From the NCBI GenBank assembly GCA_023133375.1, contig JAGLWP010000014.1:1-12730 (forward strand): a DNA stretch of 12,730 bases, read 5' to 3'. The notes below the pieces were generated by a model. That model ran no database searches, was not told where the DNA came from, and worked only from the letters and a program-made list of their open reading frames with translations. Positions within the stretch are counted from its first letter, which is position 1. Each line of letters begins with the position of its first letter. Position numbers and translations under genes: made by a program. Below are positions 11,052-12,730 of this stretch, one piece after another. This stretch comes from Candidatus Pacearchaeota archaeon. Its GTDB lineage: Archaea > Nanobdellota > Nanobdellia > Pacearchaeales > GW2011-AR1.

Positions 11052-11770
11052 CCCCTCTTAAATATCCCTTTTTCTTTAATCTCAAAAGATAATTCTTTAT
11101 CAGGCAAACTCCGATGTTTCAATAATATCGCCTTCCTCTTTCTATTATCACTTCTCAATTCAATAATACACTTGCTCCAATACTGAAACAAGTCCCCCCC
11201 AACAAGATTTACCTTACCTCTTATTCCTTTCCTCCAATCCTCTTCAGAAACAAAACCAGCATAAACCTGATTAGTAATAATCACAGGAATTTTCTGTTTT
11301 CGAGAAACCTCTGCAAGCGCTCTCATCTGCTTTGCAACCTCACGATTAACCAGTCTAATTCCCTCATCCTCTTTAGATTTAATAGCATCTCCCAATTCCA
11401 ATCTATAAAGCATAGCCATTCCATCAATAACAATCAAACTCACTTGCCCTTTCCTAACTTTATCTAACAAGGTAACGAAAACTTTTTTCTGCTCATTAAA
11501 ATCCGTGGGTTCAAGCAAAAGAATATTTTTTAATATTTCTTCATAACCATCTCCCACAATTTGTTTTACTCTATCAACAGAAAATCCCCCCTCTGTATCA
11601 ATAAAAATCACTTTATTGCCTTTTTTTGATTGACTGCAAGAAACAAGTATTGTAAAATTTGTTTTCCCACTTCCAGGAGGCCCGGCAATCATGGTTATCA
11701 CATCTTTCTCATAACCTCCAAAAAGCCATTTATTAAAATCATAACTTCCCGTGGAGATTCTATTAGTCAT
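11042..11770 (-). CDS. radB: RadB, archaeal RecA/RadA paralogue
   Basis: The 242-residue protein consists of the RecA ATPase core alone: STGSYDFNKWLFGGYEKDVITMIAG leads to Walker A GPPGSGKT (30-37), then IFIDTEGGFS (about 55-63) and Walker B LIVIDG (112-117). It lacks the N-terminal helix-hairpin-helix domain of RadA, as expected of RadB, which modulates recombination rather than doing full strand exchange. A KaiC-like single-domain ATPase is the alternative, but length and repair-gene neighbours favour RadB. ATG 11770 is preceded at 27 bp by the promoter element 11797-11815. Its stop overlaps the start of the PIN gene. Confidence 0.9.
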   Translation of the reverse strand: MTNRISTGSYDFNKWLFGGYEKDVITMIAGPPGSGKTNFTILVSCSQSKKGNKVIFIDTEGGFSVDRVKQIVGDGYEEILKNILLLEPTDFNEQKKVFVTLLDKVRKGQVSLIVIDGMAMLYRLELGDAIKSKEDEGIRLVNREVAKQMRALAEVSRKQKIPVIITNQVYAGFVSEEDWRKGIRGKVNLVGGDLFQYWSKCIIELRSDNRKRKAILLKHRSLPDKELSFEIKEKGIFKRGWI

Positions 11771-11796
11771 AAAAATTAAAACATTATAGAATTAAT

Positions 11797-11815
11797 AAGG
11801 ATTATTATAATCAAG
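11797..11815 (-). promoter_or_regulatory. Promoter element of the radB operon (copy 2 of shared element)
   Basis: It matches 4346-4364 at 18 of 19 positions and is at the identical distance from its ATG. It lies just upstream of, or itself forms, the TATA box; TTATTAAT (11792-11799) is centred 25 bp before ATG 11770. Confidence 0.5.
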
Positions 11816-11819
11816 TTAC

Positions 11820-11835
11820 TTCAAATTTTTTTGAA
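11820..11835. terminator. Weak AT hairpin between the unknown gene and radB
   Basis: TTCAAA and TTTGAA form a 6-bp A/T-rich inverted repeat around TTTT, downstream of the stop at 11883. On the minus strand the loop and one arm give an A-run rather than a T-run, so terminator function is doubtful. Confidence 0.2.
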
Positions 11836-11882
11836 ATCACTTTCTAACTTATATAATTCAGTATCCCAATATTCACATTAAC

Positions 11883-12251
11883 CTAACTTCGCATTATAGA
11901 TGTTGGTTTTTTATACTTAACAGACTTATCTTTTTTAATTAAATATTCCAACTCAGCTCCACCACCAGATAAAGGTGCTATATTTTGAAATTCAATTGTT
12001 GCTTTAGATTTATTAGGTCGTGTAAAATTAGTGATTGTAAATCCTCCCATAATAGAGATCATCCTTGTCAATTTCCCATTTCTTTTAGAATATCTAACAA
12101 AGGTTTCATCAAGAGATAATTCTGTTTTCAAATCTTTTGGGATATATTCTCCCATAGGTCTTTCTTCTCTATTCTCTCGTAAATCTTTTAAGATATTTCT
12201 AAATATTTCTTCATTTTCTCTTGCAATTAAATAATAATCTTCTGTTAACAC
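11883..12251 (-). CDS. Unknown 122-residue protein with probable leaderless GTG start
   Basis: Not recognised. The N-terminal part is acidic and helical (EDYYLIARENEEIFRNILKDL). A strand-rich middle follows (KLTRMISIMGGFTITNF), then IEFQNIAPLSGGGAELEYLI and a basic tail. No Cys, no membrane segment and no known catalytic motif are visible. The open frame begins at a TTG (12263), but the TATA box ATTTATAAAT (12273-12282) is centred 26 bp before the GTG at 12251, so I take that GTG as a leaderless start. It follows rpoL by 35 bp on the same strand but has its own promoter, so it is probably a separate transcript. Codon use looks like that of its neighbours. Confidence 0.65.
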   Translation of the reverse strand: MLTEDYYLIARENEEIFRNILKDLRENREERPMGEYIPKDLKTELSLDETFVRYSKRNGKLTRMISIMGGFTITNFTRPNKSKATIEFQNIAPLSGGGAELEYLIKKDKSVKYKKPTSIMRS

Positions 12252-12272
12252 AATATAGGGCAAGAATAATGG

Positions 12273-12282
12273 ATTTATAAAT
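12273..12282 (-). promoter_or_regulatory. TATA-box promoter of the unknown gene downstream of rpoL
   Basis: Minus-strand ATTTATAAAT, a near-perfect palindromic box, centred about 26 bp upstream of GTG 12251. It lies within 15 bp of the rpoL stop codon. Confidence 0.55.
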
Positions 12283-12286
12283 ATTT

Positions 12287-12550
12287 TTATTTCAACTTTT
12301 TAAAATCACTTTCAATCTTATCCAAATCCTTAATTATGGCAGACACAGCATCATTTACTGCCTTCTTTGCAGTTTTACCCTTTGTTTTAACTAAAAGAGT
12401 TGGTTTCTTAGTTGGATGGTCTCTTCTCCACGCTGCAAAACTTACATGACCATCTTTATTAAGATAAACTCTCAAAATCTCTGCAATAGTAAGACTTTCA
12501 ATTTCTGCTTCTAATTCTTCTTTTGCATTCTTAAAAATATGAATTTCCAT
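12287..12550 (-). CDS. rpoL: DNA-directed RNA polymerase subunit L (Rpb11 homologue)
   Basis: RpoL pairs with subunit D to form the platform on which archaeal RNA polymerase assembles. The 87-residue length is usual. The sequence shows the family pattern: MEIHIFKNAKEELEAEIE, then LTIAEILRVYLN in the place of the LANLLRxxL dimer helix, then VSFAAWRRDHPTKKPTLLVKT. It closes with a helix (AVNDAVSAIIKDLDKI). RpoL proteins usually have HTLxN before the helix; here it is LTIAEI, a small variation. TATA box TTTATAAAT (12571-12579) lies 25 bp upstream, so the message is leaderless from ATG 12550. Confidence 0.93.
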   Translation of the reverse strand: MEIHIFKNAKEELEAEIESLTIAEILRVYLNKDGHVSFAAWRRDHPTKKPTLLVKTKGKTAKKAVNDAVSAIIKDLDKIESDFKKLK

Positions 12551-12570
12551 AATAAGAAGTCACTAATTTG

Positions 12571-12579
12571 ATTTATAAA
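12571..12579 (-). promoter_or_regulatory. TATA-box promoter of rpoL
   Basis: Minus-strand TTTATAAAT centred 25 bp upstream of ATG 12550; leaderless transcript expected. It begins within 10 bp of the upstream gene's stop. Confidence 0.6.
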
Positions 12580-12587
12580 GATTATGT

Positions 12588-12730
12588 TTACTTTCCAAAA
12601 ATTAAATCATCTATATCCTTTTGAGATAAATCTTTATCTTCCTCTTCCTTTTCTGTTTTTAATTTCCCTCGCTCATATCCATTCGCTCGGAATTTTTTAT
12701 CATTAATAGAATCATCAATCTCGCGAGTTT
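12588..12730 (-). CDS. C-terminal end of an unidentified acidic protein (partial)
   Basis: The last 46 codons of a minus-strand gene enter from the right edge. The visible part reads TREIDDSINDKKFRANGYERG, then KLKTEKEEEDKDLSQKD and ends IDDLIFGK. It is highly charged and lacks recognisable catalytic motifs. A terminal SQKDIDDLIFG looks like a short helical docking tail, but too little is visible to name the gene. It ends 37 bp before the rpoL start, and rpoL has its own promoter. The open frame to the edge and coding-like composition support a real gene. Confidence 0.65.
   Translation of the reverse strand, partial: TREIDDSINDKKFRANGYERGKLKTEKEEEDKDLSQKDIDDLIFGK

Noticed and set aside
1..12730. 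CRISPR array, insertion sequence or integrase
   Set aside because: No regularly spaced direct repeats, no terminal inverted repeats flanking a transposase and no recombinase gene were found.

Overview
The window comes from a small-genome, strongly AT-rich archaeon, most likely a DPANN lineage of the Woesearchaeota/Pacearchaeota type; that placement is inference from gene style. The archaeal evidence is direct: a Cdc48-type AAA ATPase, RNA polymerase subunit L, transcription factor S, a RadB recombinase paralogue, an NreA-type PCNA-binding repair protein, a Sec11-like signal peptidase with Ser/His/Asp residues, an archaeal topoisomerase IA, and a tRNA-Lys(CTT) interrupted by an intron after anticodon-loop position 37. 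Several genes have a TATA box centred about 25-27 bp upstream of the chosen start codon, which points to leaderless or nearly leaderless mRNAs and was used to choose starts.

Layout. Positions 1-2324 (minus strand) hold a tight operon: a small leader-region protein, a zinc-ribbon/AbrB-like protein, a 59-residue protein with two FEP motifs, and Cdc48, which runs off the left edge. Its promoter region carries TGCACA hexamers, a 12-bp palindrome, a GC-rich hairpin and a possible 22-codon leaderless uORF. A 56-residue Cys-pair protein (minus) and signal peptidase I (plus) diverge from 2582-2678. Transcription factor S (plus) then meets an unknown 205-residue gene (minus), with directly abutting stop codons.

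Positions 4403-4562 are the intron-containing tRNA-Lys. They are followed by a gene-poor stretch (4563-4905) with hairpins and a diverged copy of the tRNA 3' part. Next come a stand-alone ATP-cone protein (plus), a small protein resembling a virus-associated family (minus), a winged-helix regulator with its own operator-like dyad (minus), a calcineurin-type phosphoesterase, topoisomerase I and a small charged protein (all plus). A convergent junction at 9096-9166 contains a perfect G-quadruplex motif.

Positions 9167-11770 (minus) form an apparent DNA-repair operon in the order radB, PIN-domain nuclease, nreA. After it, reading rightward, lie an unknown 122-residue gene, rpoL and the C-terminal end of an unidentified acidic protein, all on the minus strand.

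The strongest candidates for new biology are the radB-PIN-nreA repair cassette, the small-protein cluster coupled to Cdc48, the tRNA-Lys locus with its degenerate partner, and an 18-of-19-nt promoter element shared at identical spacing by radB and the unknown 205-residue gene.
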